DNA of 5,244 nucleotides from AM-2324 sp964225135. Lineage in GTDB: Bacteria > Bacteroidota > Bacteroidia > Chitinophagales > Saprospiraceae. The stretch spans positions 1 through 5,244 of the forward strand of contig CAXQNQ010000019.1 of the NCBI GenBank assembly GCA_964225135.1. Reading direction: 5' to 3'. Positions 1 to 5,205 of this stretch are shown in pieces (position 1 is the stretch's first letter; the number at the start of each line of letters is the position of its first letter). The notes beneath the pieces were generated by a model. That model was not told the origin of the DNA, ran no database searches, and saw nothing but the letters and a program-made list of their open reading frames with translations. The translations under genes were made by a program, and so were the position numbers.

Positions 1-59
1 CAGAAAAACAACTATTTAACATTGGGCATAGAGAAAGTATGTCTACTATAGGCGGCTAA
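1..59 (+). CDS. moaA: GTP 3',8-cyclase MoaA, C-terminal end only (partial)
   Basis: The frame open from the window edge to TAA at 57-59 reads EKQLFNIGHRESMSTIGG. MoaA, the radical-SAM enzyme that with MoaC converts GTP to cPMP, characteristically ends in a conserved Gly-Gly tail needed for activity, usually in a context like 'SMxxIGG'. That matches this fragment. It is followed after 8 bases by moeA and then by moaC, its partner enzyme, on the same strand, which supports the call. Only about 18 residues are visible, so the radical-SAM cysteines and the second iron-sulfur cluster site cannot be inspected. MoaD proteins also end in GG, but the residues before the tail (HRESMSTIGG) fit MoaA, and a separate complete moaD exists at 4892-5134. 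Confidence 0.8.
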   Translation, partial: EKQLFNIGHRESMSTIGG

Positions 60-67
60 TTATAGAT

Positions 68-1264
68 ATGATAAGTGTAGCAGAAGCATATAAGGTAGTT
101 ATGGGTCGTGCGCAAGCTCGGCCAATAATTGAAGTGGATTTGGTCCTTGCACTAGGCTTTGTTTTAGCAGAGTCTATTATAGCAGACCGAGATTTTCCTC
201 CATTTGATAGAGTGTGCATGGATGGTATTTGTGTGCATTCTGTAGATTTAGAGGCTGGTAAAAAGTCATTTGAAATAAAAGGAGCTGCTTTTGCGGGAAC
301 ACCACAAGTATCCTACCAAGGTGCTGGAACAGCTATAGAGGTTATGACTGGAGCCATTTTGCCAGATGGATATGATGTAGTCATTCCTGTTGAAGCATTA
401 GAAGTGGATGCAGGTTTTGCTACTATATCAGATCAACAATGGCCTTGTGGCGCCAATATTCAGGGCCAAGGAGTGGAGGAACAAAAGGGGAATATATTAT
501 TAGATCCTGGGACAGTAATTGGTACAGCAGAAATCGGTGTATTAGCCACAGTGGGTAAGCAAAAAGTGCAAGTTTATAAACCTTTTTATATTGCGGTAGT
601 ATCAACAGGAGATGAATTGGTCCCTATAGACCAAGTTCCACAAGCTTTTCAAATCAGGGGATCTAATGGAATACAGTTGAAAAGCATCTTTGAATCTATT
701 CATCAAGAAGTGCATTTGTTTCATCTAAATGATGAGTCCAAAGTCTTGTTTGATCGATTAAAGGATATCCTTCAAAATCACGATATGTTGATTTTAAGTG
801 GTGGTGTTTCTAAAGGAAAAAAAGACTATTTGCCTCAGGTGTTAGAGCAGTTAGGTGTTAAAAAACATTTTCACCGAGTGGCACAGAAGCCAGGTAAGCC
901 ATTTTGGTTTGGGGAAAGTGTATCTGGGAAAGCAGTTTTTGCTTTTCCAGGTAATCCAGTCTCTACTTTCTTGTGTGCGTATAAATATGCCTTACCTTTT
1001 ATTTATAAATCGATGGGGCAGATGGAAAAACCTCAAGAATCAGCGGTGTTATCTACGGACATTCATTTTAAAAAACCCTTGACCTATTTTCCTACTGTTC
1101 AATTAACTCAAGTCGGGGCCAATCTTACGGCTAAATTCAACCCTGGAAAAGGGTCGGGTGATTTAGCAGCACTATTAGATAACGACGCATTTATACAATT
1201 TCCTGCTGAAATGGAAACGGTACAAGCAGGTACTGTTTTACCAATTATTAGATATAGATCATGA
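68..1264 (+). CDS. moeA: Molybdopterin molybdenumtransferase MoeA
   Basis: This 398-residue protein matches the usual MoeA length of about 390-420. MoeA inserts molybdate into adenylylated molybdopterin in the cytoplasm, releasing AMP and giving Mo-molybdopterin. Family motifs appear in order: PPFDRVCMDG (44-53), MTGAILPDG (93-101), STGDEL (179-184, holding the acidic pair seen in E. coli MoeA), RGSNG (197-201), SGGVSKGKKDY (244-254), KPGKP (274-278) and FPGNPVS (293-299). The C-terminal beta-barrel (about 325-398) contains the GKGSGDLAAL motif at 360-369. The lysine-rich SGGVSKGKKDY form replaces the SGGVSVG form of E. coli. The ATG at 68 sits 8 bases after the moaA stop, and GGCGG about 13 bases upstream is a poor ribosome-binding site, so translation is probably SD-independent or coupled to moaA. 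Its stop overlaps the moaC start. Confidence 0.95.
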   Translation: MISVAEAYKVVMGRAQARPIIEVDLVLALGFVLAESIIADRDFPPFDRVCMDGICVHSVDLEAGKKSFEIKGAAFAGTPQVSYQGAGTAIEVMTGAILPDGYDVVIPVEALEVDAGFATISDQQWPCGANIQGQGVEEQKGNILLDPGTVIGTAEIGVLATVGKQKVQVYKPFYIAVVSTGDELVPIDQVPQAFQIRGSNGIQLKSIFESIHQEVHLFHLNDESKVLFDRLKDILQNHDMLILSGGVSKGKKDYLPQVLEQLGVKKHFHRVAQKPGKPFWFGESVSGKAVFAFPGNPVSTFLCAYKYALPFIYKSMGQMEKPQESAVLSTDIHFKKPLTYFPTVQLTQVGANLTAKFNPGKGSGDLAALLDNDAFIQFPAEMETVQAGTVLPIIRYRS

Positions 1265-1743
1265 AAAAATTAAGCCATATCAACGATCAAGGTCAAGCCT
1301 CTATGGTACATGTAGGGGGGAAGCAAGTGACTTTGCGAAAAGCAAAAGCTCGCGCTATAGTTTTCTTAGGAAGATCTATCCTCCAAGAAATGGAAGGTTC
1401 TGAACTTCAACTGGCTAAAGGAAGTGTGTTTCAGACCGCTATTTTAGCAGGAATAATGGGGGCGAAGCAAACCGGCCAATTGATCCCCTTGTGTCATCCA
1501 GTTGGTATGGATCACTGTGATTTGACTATAGAAGTTTTGGATGAAGAACGCATTCAAATTATCTGTTCCGTATCTGTGGAAGCTAAGACAGGTATAGAGA
1601 TGGAAGCATTAACAGGTGCTAGTGTAGCTGCTTTGACAGTATATGATATGTGTAAAGCTATGTCTCATGATATTGTGATTCAAGAGGTATGCTTACTGGA
1701 GAAAAGTGGTGGCAAAAAGAACTACAAACGCCATGAAGACTAA
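1261..1743 (+). CDS. moaC: Cyclic pyranopterin monophosphate synthase MoaC
   Basis: MoaC takes the 3',8-cyclo-GTP made by MoaA and rearranges it to cPMP. At 160 residues it is full length (E. coli about 161). It opens with LSHIN (4-8) and has MVHVGGK (15-21), KGSVFQTA (53-60), AGIMGAKQT (63-71), IPLCHP (75-80), KTGIEMEALTGASVAALT (109-126), YDMCK (128-132) and SGGKK (149-153). The catalytic residues known from E. coli correspond to K53, D129 and K132, and H79 is in place. Three normally conserved positions differ: the Asp of MVDVS is H17, the KGD motif is KGS (S55), and the Arg of ARIAGI is Ile61. The catalytic set remains, so I expect function, but the protein is somewhat divergent. Its ATG overlaps the moeA TGA as ATGA (1261-1264), a layout typical of translational coupling, and its end overlaps mobA by 11 bases. 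Confidence 0.94.
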   Translation: MKKLSHINDQGQASMVHVGGKQVTLRKAKARAIVFLGRSILQEMEGSELQLAKGSVFQTAILAGIMGAKQTGQLIPLCHPVGMDHCDLTIEVLDEERIQIICSVSVEAKTGIEMEALTGASVAALTVYDMCKAMSHDIVIQEVCLLEKSGGKKNYKRHED

Positions 1744-2260
1744 AACATTTGGATTGGTCCTATGCGGGGGTAAAAGCACTCGGATGGGTATGGATAAGGC
1801 CTTGATGGAATACCATGGTATTCCACAATATCAATGGGCTGCTAATCTATTAGATGGATTTTGCGATGCTATATATTGTTCTGTCTCTAAAGCTTTAGCA
1901 GATCAAATAGTAGGTCCGATCATTATAGACAAAGAACTTAATCAGGGCCCTTTAGGCGGTATTCAAAGTGCATTTGAATTTAATACCAAAGTGAATTGGT
2001 TAATTATGCCTTGCGATATGCCAGCGCTTCAATCGAGCGAAATTGAATTACTTTTGGAAAGAAAAAAGGCTTGTTGTTTTGAGATTGAAGGACGAGTGAA
2101 TCCTTTGTTAGCATATTGGCCTAAGGAACTATTAGAGTCTGTTCAGCAAGCTTATATAAATGGAATGCGTAGTCCAAAACGATTAGTCGATCAGTTGGAC
2201 TTTGAGTATTTGAAACCTACTAATATAGCATATCATAAGAATGTTAATAGGCAAAAATAA
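1733..2260 (+). CDS. mobA: Molybdenum cofactor guanylyltransferase MobA
   Basis: MobA joins GMP from GTP to Mo-molybdopterin, making the guanine dinucleotide cofactor (MGD) of DMSO-reductase-type enzymes. From the ATG at 1733 the protein is 175 residues, slightly short of E. coli MobA (about 194). It shows the nucleotidyltransferase signature LCGGKSTRMGMDKAL (10-24, with the Gly loop, Arg and Lys), IIDKELNQGPLGGI (64-77), the metal-binding PCDMP (93-97) and NPLLAYW (123-129). The frame is open up to an earlier ATG at 1706, but that would add nine residues (MVAKRTTNA) outside the family N terminus and deepen the overlap with moaC. I therefore start at 1733, where the signature begins at the normal distance. 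The gene overlaps moaC by 11 bases in another frame and has no Shine-Dalgarno sequence, so it is probably translated by coupling. The stop directly abuts the hairpin at 2261. Confidence 0.92.
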   Translation: MKTKTFGLVLCGGKSTRMGMDKALMEYHGIPQYQWAANLLDGFCDAIYCSVSKALADQIVGPIIIDKELNQGPLGGIQSAFEFNTKVNWLIMPCDMPALQSSEIELLLERKKACCFEIEGRVNPLLAYWPKELLESVQQAYINGMRSPKRLVDQLDFEYLKPTNIAYHKNVNRQK

Positions 2261-2282
2261 AGGCCACCTTTTCAGGTGGCCT
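2261..2282. terminator. Bidirectional terminator hairpin between mobA and the DUF192-like gene
   Basis: AGGCCACCT (2261-2269) and AGGTGGCCT (2274-2282) form a perfect 9-bp stem with a TTTC loop, starting one base after the mobA stop codon. On the minus strand the stem is followed at once by TTATTTTTGC, a good U-tract. On the plus strand the T-rich stretch comes later (TTTAATTTTT, about 2293-2302). The hairpin sits between two convergent genes, so it probably ends transcription from both sides. Confidence 0.85.
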
Positions 2283-2289
2283 GGTTATG

Positions 2290-2733
2290 TTAGTTTAATT
2301 TTTCTTGATAGAACAAAATTTGAACAGTAGTACTTCCGTCTGGGCTAATGCCCAAAATCTTTGAAACTCCACTTTTGAGGACTAATAAGTACGCACAATC
2401 GTGGAATCGGAATTCAGAATTTGAGTTAGAATGACATTTTTCGATTTGTCTGATTCTACCGTTTTCATCAATTCCCAAGATGTCAATGTCATAATTTGGT
2501 GCCTCCACATGGAATTTATAAGATTCCTGCGGTTGGTTTCTAAGTAAGAGACCCTTGTCAAGAGGCAATTCCTTACACAGTTGCAAACATGCATTTGCCT
2601 CTGTAAAGGTGTGAGTGAACTTAAAGCCTAAAGGAACAATTTCTTCTAAGCTAGGACCGTCTATTTCAAGTATGCCGTGTTGGCTTGTCTGAATTAGATC
2701 GAAGTGCACCCTTTGTGGTTGAATTGTCAACAT
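2290..2733 (-). CDS. Divergent DUF192-like protein, function unknown
   Basis: This 147-residue protein has no signal peptide or membrane segment. From about residue 45 it can be lined up by eye with the DUF192 fold. CKELPLDKGLLL (53-64) corresponds to the family's R-x-x-LPxxxGMLF. YKFHVEAPNYDIDILGIDENGRI (72-94) corresponds to FWMKNTxxPLDIIFIDxxGxI. AYLLVLKSGVSKILGI (114-129) corresponds to KYVLELxAGxxxxxGI. The hallmark GLM-F-R and WMKNT residues are not preserved, so this is a remote match. The first ~40 residues match nothing I recognise. Many family members are exported or lipid-anchored, whereas this one appears cytoplasmic. The start is the ATG at 2733: an upstream in-frame TTG at 2742 adds only three residues, and neither has a Shine-Dalgarno sequence. 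It converges with mobA and diverges from the SH3-like gene. Its biochemical role is unknown. Confidence 0.6.
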   Translation of the reverse strand: MLTIQPQRVHFDLIQTSQHGILEIDGPSLEEIVPLGFKFTHTFTEANACLQLCKELPLDKGLLLRNQPQESYKFHVEAPNYDIDILGIDENGRIRQIEKCHSNSNSEFRFHDCAYLLVLKSGVSKILGISPDGSTTVQILFYQEKLN

Positions 2734-2777
2734 GGATTTCAATTTAAAAGGCTCAAAAAATAATTAAATCGAAACAA

Positions 2778-2863
2778 TCTATCCGTTGATAGAATGTGTA
2801 ATGGTTTTTATAATCCTAGGCACTTTATGTAATTGTGCTAAAACAATTAAACGCTCAAAGCGT
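2778..2863. repeat. Cluster of three short inverted repeats (possible leader hairpins)
   Basis: Three perfect small stems lie within 86 bases: TCTATC/GATAGA (2778-2783 and 2788-2793, 4-base loop), AATTGT/ACAATT (2831-2836 and 2843-2848, 6-base loop) and ACGCT/AGCGT (2851-2855 and 2859-2863, 3-base loop). If transcription starts at the minus-strand promoter at 3000-3032, all three lie in the roughly 260-base leader of the DUF192-like gene. Each stem is short enough to arise by chance in AT-rich DNA, so function is uncertain. Confidence 0.35.
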
Positions 2864-2999
2864 CTTTGGATTTTGATTTACAAGTATTTAACACCTATGT
2901 TGTAGTGTCGAGTGTGATGTTCTGAACGGGGAGGAAAAAAAGTGTTCAAGTTTTTGACTATCTAAATTTAATAAAAAAAGACTCCAAAAAGAAGTTTCT

Positions 3000-3032
3000 C
3001 AAAAATATTTTGGTTGATTTTTGACTTTCAAA
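3000..3032 (-). promoter_or_regulatory. Putative Bacteroidota-type promoter facing the DUF192-like gene
   Basis: On the minus strand, TATTTTTG (3007-3000) matches the -7 consensus TAnnTTTG exactly, and TTTG (3032-3029) lies 21 bases upstream, close to the -33 element spacing. Transcription would start near 2993, giving a leader of about 260 bases before the ATG at 2733. That is long, so either the leader is regulatory, it makes a separate RNA, or the real promoter is nearer the gene. A near-match TATTTTTTG at 2763-2755, one base too long, is an alternative. Confidence 0.4.
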
Positions 3033-3176
3033 TTACTAAAAGTAGAAGTCTTTGAGTGATTCATTCCAATTGTCTTGTTCGATACCAAGATCTGGGTATT
3101 AATCCTCTATTTTGGACTTCAAATTAACTATTATAACACTAGTTTGTCTGTTAGGCTTTATTAACCATTACAAATT

Positions 3177-4400
3177 ATGAGATTGCTACTTTCTTTCTTA
3201 TTCAGTCTTCATGTACTGTTTCTTTTTGCACAAAAAGAAGTCTTCTATGCTAAGCCTGTAGCGCAAATGATGGATTCAAATACTTCTGAATTAGCCTATG
3301 GGCAAAAAATGAACATTGCCCAGAAAGAGTGGTTGAATCAGGAGATGAAAATGCTCTCAGTAGTTCAATCCAACAGAAATCTTGAGGTAAATAGAGATTA
3401 TTTACTTCCATTTGCACCACCTACACCTAATATGCCCATGGCTGCGTTTGCTAAAGGCATATCAACTGTTGATTTTAAGTTTCATACTGATATTTCAGGA
3501 GACTGGATAGAAGAAAAATCTTTACTGTTACCAGCTGATTTAACTCTGGGACAATCGTTTACGGTATTAAAGTCTTTGTTTGAAAGGGCTTTAGTTGATT
3601 TTGAGTCCATGCCTTCAAGTAGTCAAACCCTTAATAATTTTGAATTGGGTAAGGTCTACAAGGTTGATGTTATTAATCAAGGAGATTATACACATGCTGT
3701 TTTTTTCCTAAATAGTAATATGGGATGGTTGCAGCAGCTAAGCTTGACGAAAGATGGTAATCAGGCAGTAGTCTTAGGCCACCAGAGATTTAAAATTTCT
3801 AGTAATAATCAGCCAATCAATGATTCTAAATATTACGTGGTTGCTAATGAAACCCCATTCTACTCCTCTTCTCCAATCAATCCAAGTCAGTTGGGCACAT
3901 TAAAAACAAATGATGAACTATTTATTAATTCCGCTGAATTTGAGCGTTCCGAAGATGGACCATATTATGTTGATGTAATACGATCGGATGGAAAACAAGG
4001 GCGAGTACTTAACTTTCGTGTACTATCTTTCCCTTCGCCCATTCAGACAGGAAATTTAAAGCAATATGTTCAAATGCTATACCAATTGGGTTATGAGGTA
4101 GCTTATCAGGCTAATGAGTCGATGCAAGAAGATAAGGTATACAAGGAAGAGTCTATTACACTACCAACTCGCGAAATGAGTACTGCTGTATTATTAGTAC
4201 AAGCCTTATATCCAGAGGTAATTGATCGAGTTCAAGTCATGGACAATGGGACTATACTCCAGGTGGATTCGGGGATAGTAGTGTCTACTATGGAAAGTGG
4301 TAAGATCCTTCAACTTGGATTTAAAGGAGTAGATGATGGACTAGTAATTGGTCTGGTCAGAAGTCCAGATGGGCGTATCATGATCAAGACCCAAAAATAA
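3177..4400 (+). CDS. Secreted protein with SH3-like modules, function unknown
   Basis: This 407-residue protein starts with a signal peptide (MRLL, then a hydrophobic run to residue 18) and a likely cleavage after LFLFA, before QKE. There is no lipobox cysteine, so it is probably periplasmic or secreted. Residues ~21-78 (FYAKPVAQ... YGQKMNI... NRDYLLPFA) and ~217-286 (SKYYVVANETPFYSS... LGTLKTNDELFI... DGPYYVDVIRSDGKQGRV) resemble bacterial SH3 (SH3b) beta-barrels; the second is the clearer. Each is followed by a region with a similar pattern: WIEEKSLLLP at 110-119 and VYKEESITLP at 321-330, then a helix, then GWLQQLSL (183-190) and GKILQLGF (375-382). This suggests a duplicated two-part unit. 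No catalytic motif is visible. SH3b modules often bind cell-wall peptides or other ligands, but no ligand can be inferred here. The start has no Shine-Dalgarno sequence, as is usual for the window. It diverges from the DUF192-like gene and converges with moaE. Confidence 0.8.
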   Translation: MRLLLSFLFSLHVLFLFAQKEVFYAKPVAQMMDSNTSELAYGQKMNIAQKEWLNQEMKMLSVVQSNRNLEVNRDYLLPFAPPTPNMPMAAFAKGISTVDFKFHTDISGDWIEEKSLLLPADLTLGQSFTVLKSLFERALVDFESMPSSSQTLNNFELGKVYKVDVINQGDYTHAVFFLNSNMGWLQQLSLTKDGNQAVVLGHQRFKISSNNQPINDSKYYVVANETPFYSSSPINPSQLGTLKTNDELFINSAEFERSEDGPYYVDVIRSDGKQGRVLNFRVLSFPSPIQTGNLKQYVQMLYQLGYEVAYQANESMQEDKVYKEESITLPTREMSTAVLLVQALYPEVIDRVQVMDNGTILQVDSGIVVSTMESGKILQLGFKGVDDGLVIGLVRSPDGRIMIKTQK

Positions 4401-4431
4401 TAATTTTTTTTGCTGCACACATATTGGGTTT

Positions 4432-4451
4432 GAGTCCTCTTCGGAGGGCTC
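4432..4451. terminator. UUCG-capped hairpin between convergent genes
   Basis: GAGTCCTC (4432-4439) pairs with GAGGGCTC (4444-4451), eight pairs with one G-U wobble, around a TTCG loop. On the plus strand this is the very stable C(UUCG)G tetraloop. It lies 31 bases after the SH3-like gene stop and 8 bases after the moaE stop on the other strand. No U-tract follows directly on either strand; the T-run at 4404-4411 lies before it on plus. It may act as a terminator or as 3'-end protection for transcripts from either side. Confidence 0.55.
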
Positions 4452-4459
4452 TACTCATA

Positions 4460-4891
4460 TTAGGGATGTGCTGCTACCCAAACTGCACCATCTTCAAAGA
4501 ATTCCTTTTTCCATATAGGTACAGTCTTTTTTAATGTATCAATACAGTATCGACAAGCGCGAAAAGCGTCATCTCTATGCGCAGAGCTTGCAACTATAAT
4601 AACGGCTGTTTCTCCTGGCCATAAAGGACCTATTCTATGTTGAATACTGATTTTATTAATGTCATATTTCGTTAGTGCTTCTTTTGCTATAAGTTCCATT
4701 TCTTTTATAGCCATAGGGGTATATGCTTCAAACTCAAGTTTGATAACGGGCTTATTATTTGTTTGATTCCGTACGTTGCCAACGAAAACATTTATGCCAC
4801 CTGATGCTTCATCTGAAACAAAGGCTAATTGTTCCTCCAAGGATAAAGCTGAAGATTTGATTTGGATATCTATCGATTTCATTTTATTCAT
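4460..4891 (-). CDS. moaE: Molybdopterin synthase catalytic subunit MoaE
   Basis: MoaE is the large subunit of molybdopterin synthase, which moves sulfur from thiocarboxylated MoaD onto cPMP to form molybdopterin. The 143-residue product is close to the usual 140-150 residues. It has GGINVFVGNVRNQ (31-43, Arg41 matching the conserved VRN arginine), FEAYTPMA (54-61), HRIG (85-88), SAHRDDAF (103-110) and KKTVPIWKKE (121-130). K121 and K128 keep the seven-residue spacing of catalytic Lys119 and Lys126 in E. coli. The tail is short, ending WVAAHP. Its ATG follows the moaD TAA with no gap (TAAATG), so it is almost certainly co-transcribed and translationally coupled. A second in-frame ATG at 4882 (Met4) is a possible alternative start. 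It converges with the SH3-like gene. Confidence 0.94.
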   Translation of the reverse strand: MNKMKSIDIQIKSSALSLEEQLAFVSDEASGGINVFVGNVRNQTNNKPVIKLEFEAYTPMAIKEMELIAKEALTKYDINKISIQHRIGPLWPGETAVIIVASSAHRDDAFRACRYCIDTLKKTVPIWKKEFFEDGAVWVAAHP

Positions 4892-5134
4892 TTAGCCTCC
4901 ACTAACCGGTGGTATAATCACAACTGTATCTGCAGGTTTGATCAAGAGATCATTTGATGCATAGGTTTCATTGACGGCTATGGCATAAGATTTTAGTTTA
5001 GCAAGCTCTGGAAATTGCCGTTCTAGTTCTTGCTTGAGCATATCCACTGAGCACTTATCCTCAAGTTCAATCAGTAATGCATTGGTCCTAAATATATCTT
5101 TGGCTATTCCGAAAGCCGTAATTGTTATCTCCAT
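4892..5134 (-). CDS. moaD: Molybdopterin synthase sulfur carrier subunit MoaD
   Basis: MoaD is a small ubiquitin-fold protein whose C-terminal glycine is adenylylated by a MoeB/ThiF-like enzyme and converted to a thiocarboxylate, the sulfur donor for MoaE. The 80-residue length is typical. It shows the GIAKDI motif (9-14), AVNETYA (53-59) and the defining tail PPVSGG (75-80), which ends exactly at Gly-Gly. No MoeB homologue lies in the window, so activation must come from elsewhere. The ATG at 5134 has a weak purine-rich stretch AGGGGA upstream, unlike most starts here. It begins the moaD-moaE operon, whose probable promoter lies in the palindrome at 5170-5189. Confidence 0.94.
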   Translation of the reverse strand: MEITITAFGIAKDIFRTNALLIELEDKCSVDMLKQELERQFPELAKLKSYAIAVNETYASNDLLIKPADTVVIIPPVSGG

Positions 5135-5169
5135 GTATAATTTCCCCTAGTTCTGGTTCAATGATATCT

Positions 5170-5189
5170 CAAAAATAAACTTATTTTTG
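5170..5189. promoter_or_regulatory. Symmetric divergent promoter core between moaD and the Sua5-like gene
   Basis: CAAAAATAA (5170-5178) and TTATTTTTG (5181-5189) are perfect reverse complements separated by AC. On the plus strand the right half contains TATTTTTG (5182-5189). On the minus strand the left half also gives TATTTTTG (5177-5170). Both match the Bacteroidota -7 element TAnnTTTG. Predicted starts are near 5195 (plus) and 5164 (minus), leaving a short leader of about 10 bases for the Sua5-like gene and about 30 for moaD. The -33 elements are weak; CAAA at 5193-5196 (TTTG on minus) is only 15 bases from the minus -7. Confidence 0.6.
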
Positions 5190-5205
5190 CATCAAATAAG
5201 AATAG

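Larger units (their letters stand above)
2734..3176. other. 443-base divergent intergenic region
   Basis: No open frame of useful length is present on either strand; stops are frequent and the region is more AT-rich than the flanking genes. It must hold promoters for both flanking genes, which point away from each other. The one well-formed Bacteroidota-type promoter I see faces minus (3000-3032). No exact TAnnTTTG occurs on the plus strand; the nearest forms before the SH3-like gene have one base too few, such as TAGTTTG at 3140-3146. Short inverted repeats occur at 2778-2793, 2831-2848, 2851-2863 and 2923-2948. The 9-base word TTTTTGACT occurs twice (2951-2959 and 3018-3026). I cannot identify a known RNA family or riboswitch. 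Confidence 0.7.

Noticed and set aside
423..605. Minus-strand open frame inside moeA (60 residues)
   Set aside because: It lies wholly inside moeA, whose frame is confirmed by family motifs, and shows no recognisable domain.
855..1082. Second plus-strand open frame inside moeA (75 residues)
   Set aside because: It overlaps the MoeA segment with KPGKP and PGNP, which is clearly the coding frame.
1706..1732. Longer mobA start at the ATG at 1706
   Set aside because: It would add MVAKRTTNA before the nucleotidyltransferase signature, outside the usual N terminus, and deepen the overlap with the conserved end of moaC. The ATG at 1733 places the signature at the normal distance.
2382..2594. Minus-strand frame inside the DUF192-like gene (70 residues)
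   Set aside because: It is a different frame of the same DNA, without recognisable features. The longer frame has the DUF192-like pattern and a sensible start and stop.
2734..2742. TTG start for the DUF192-like protein
   Set aside because: It adds only three residues, and the ATG at 2733 is the stronger start codon. Neither has a Shine-Dalgarno sequence.
2951..3026. Direct repeat TTTTTGACT (2951-2959 and 3018-3026)
   Set aside because: A 9-base AT-rich word repeated 67 bases apart is expected by chance in this AT-rich region. No other copies or attachment-site context were seen.
2734..3176. Possible Moco riboswitch or CRISPR/tRNA in the intergenic region
   Set aside because: There is no large paired architecture like a Moco-RNA, no regularly spaced repeats, and no tRNA-like cloverleaf or CCA end. 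The flanking genes are also not Moco genes.
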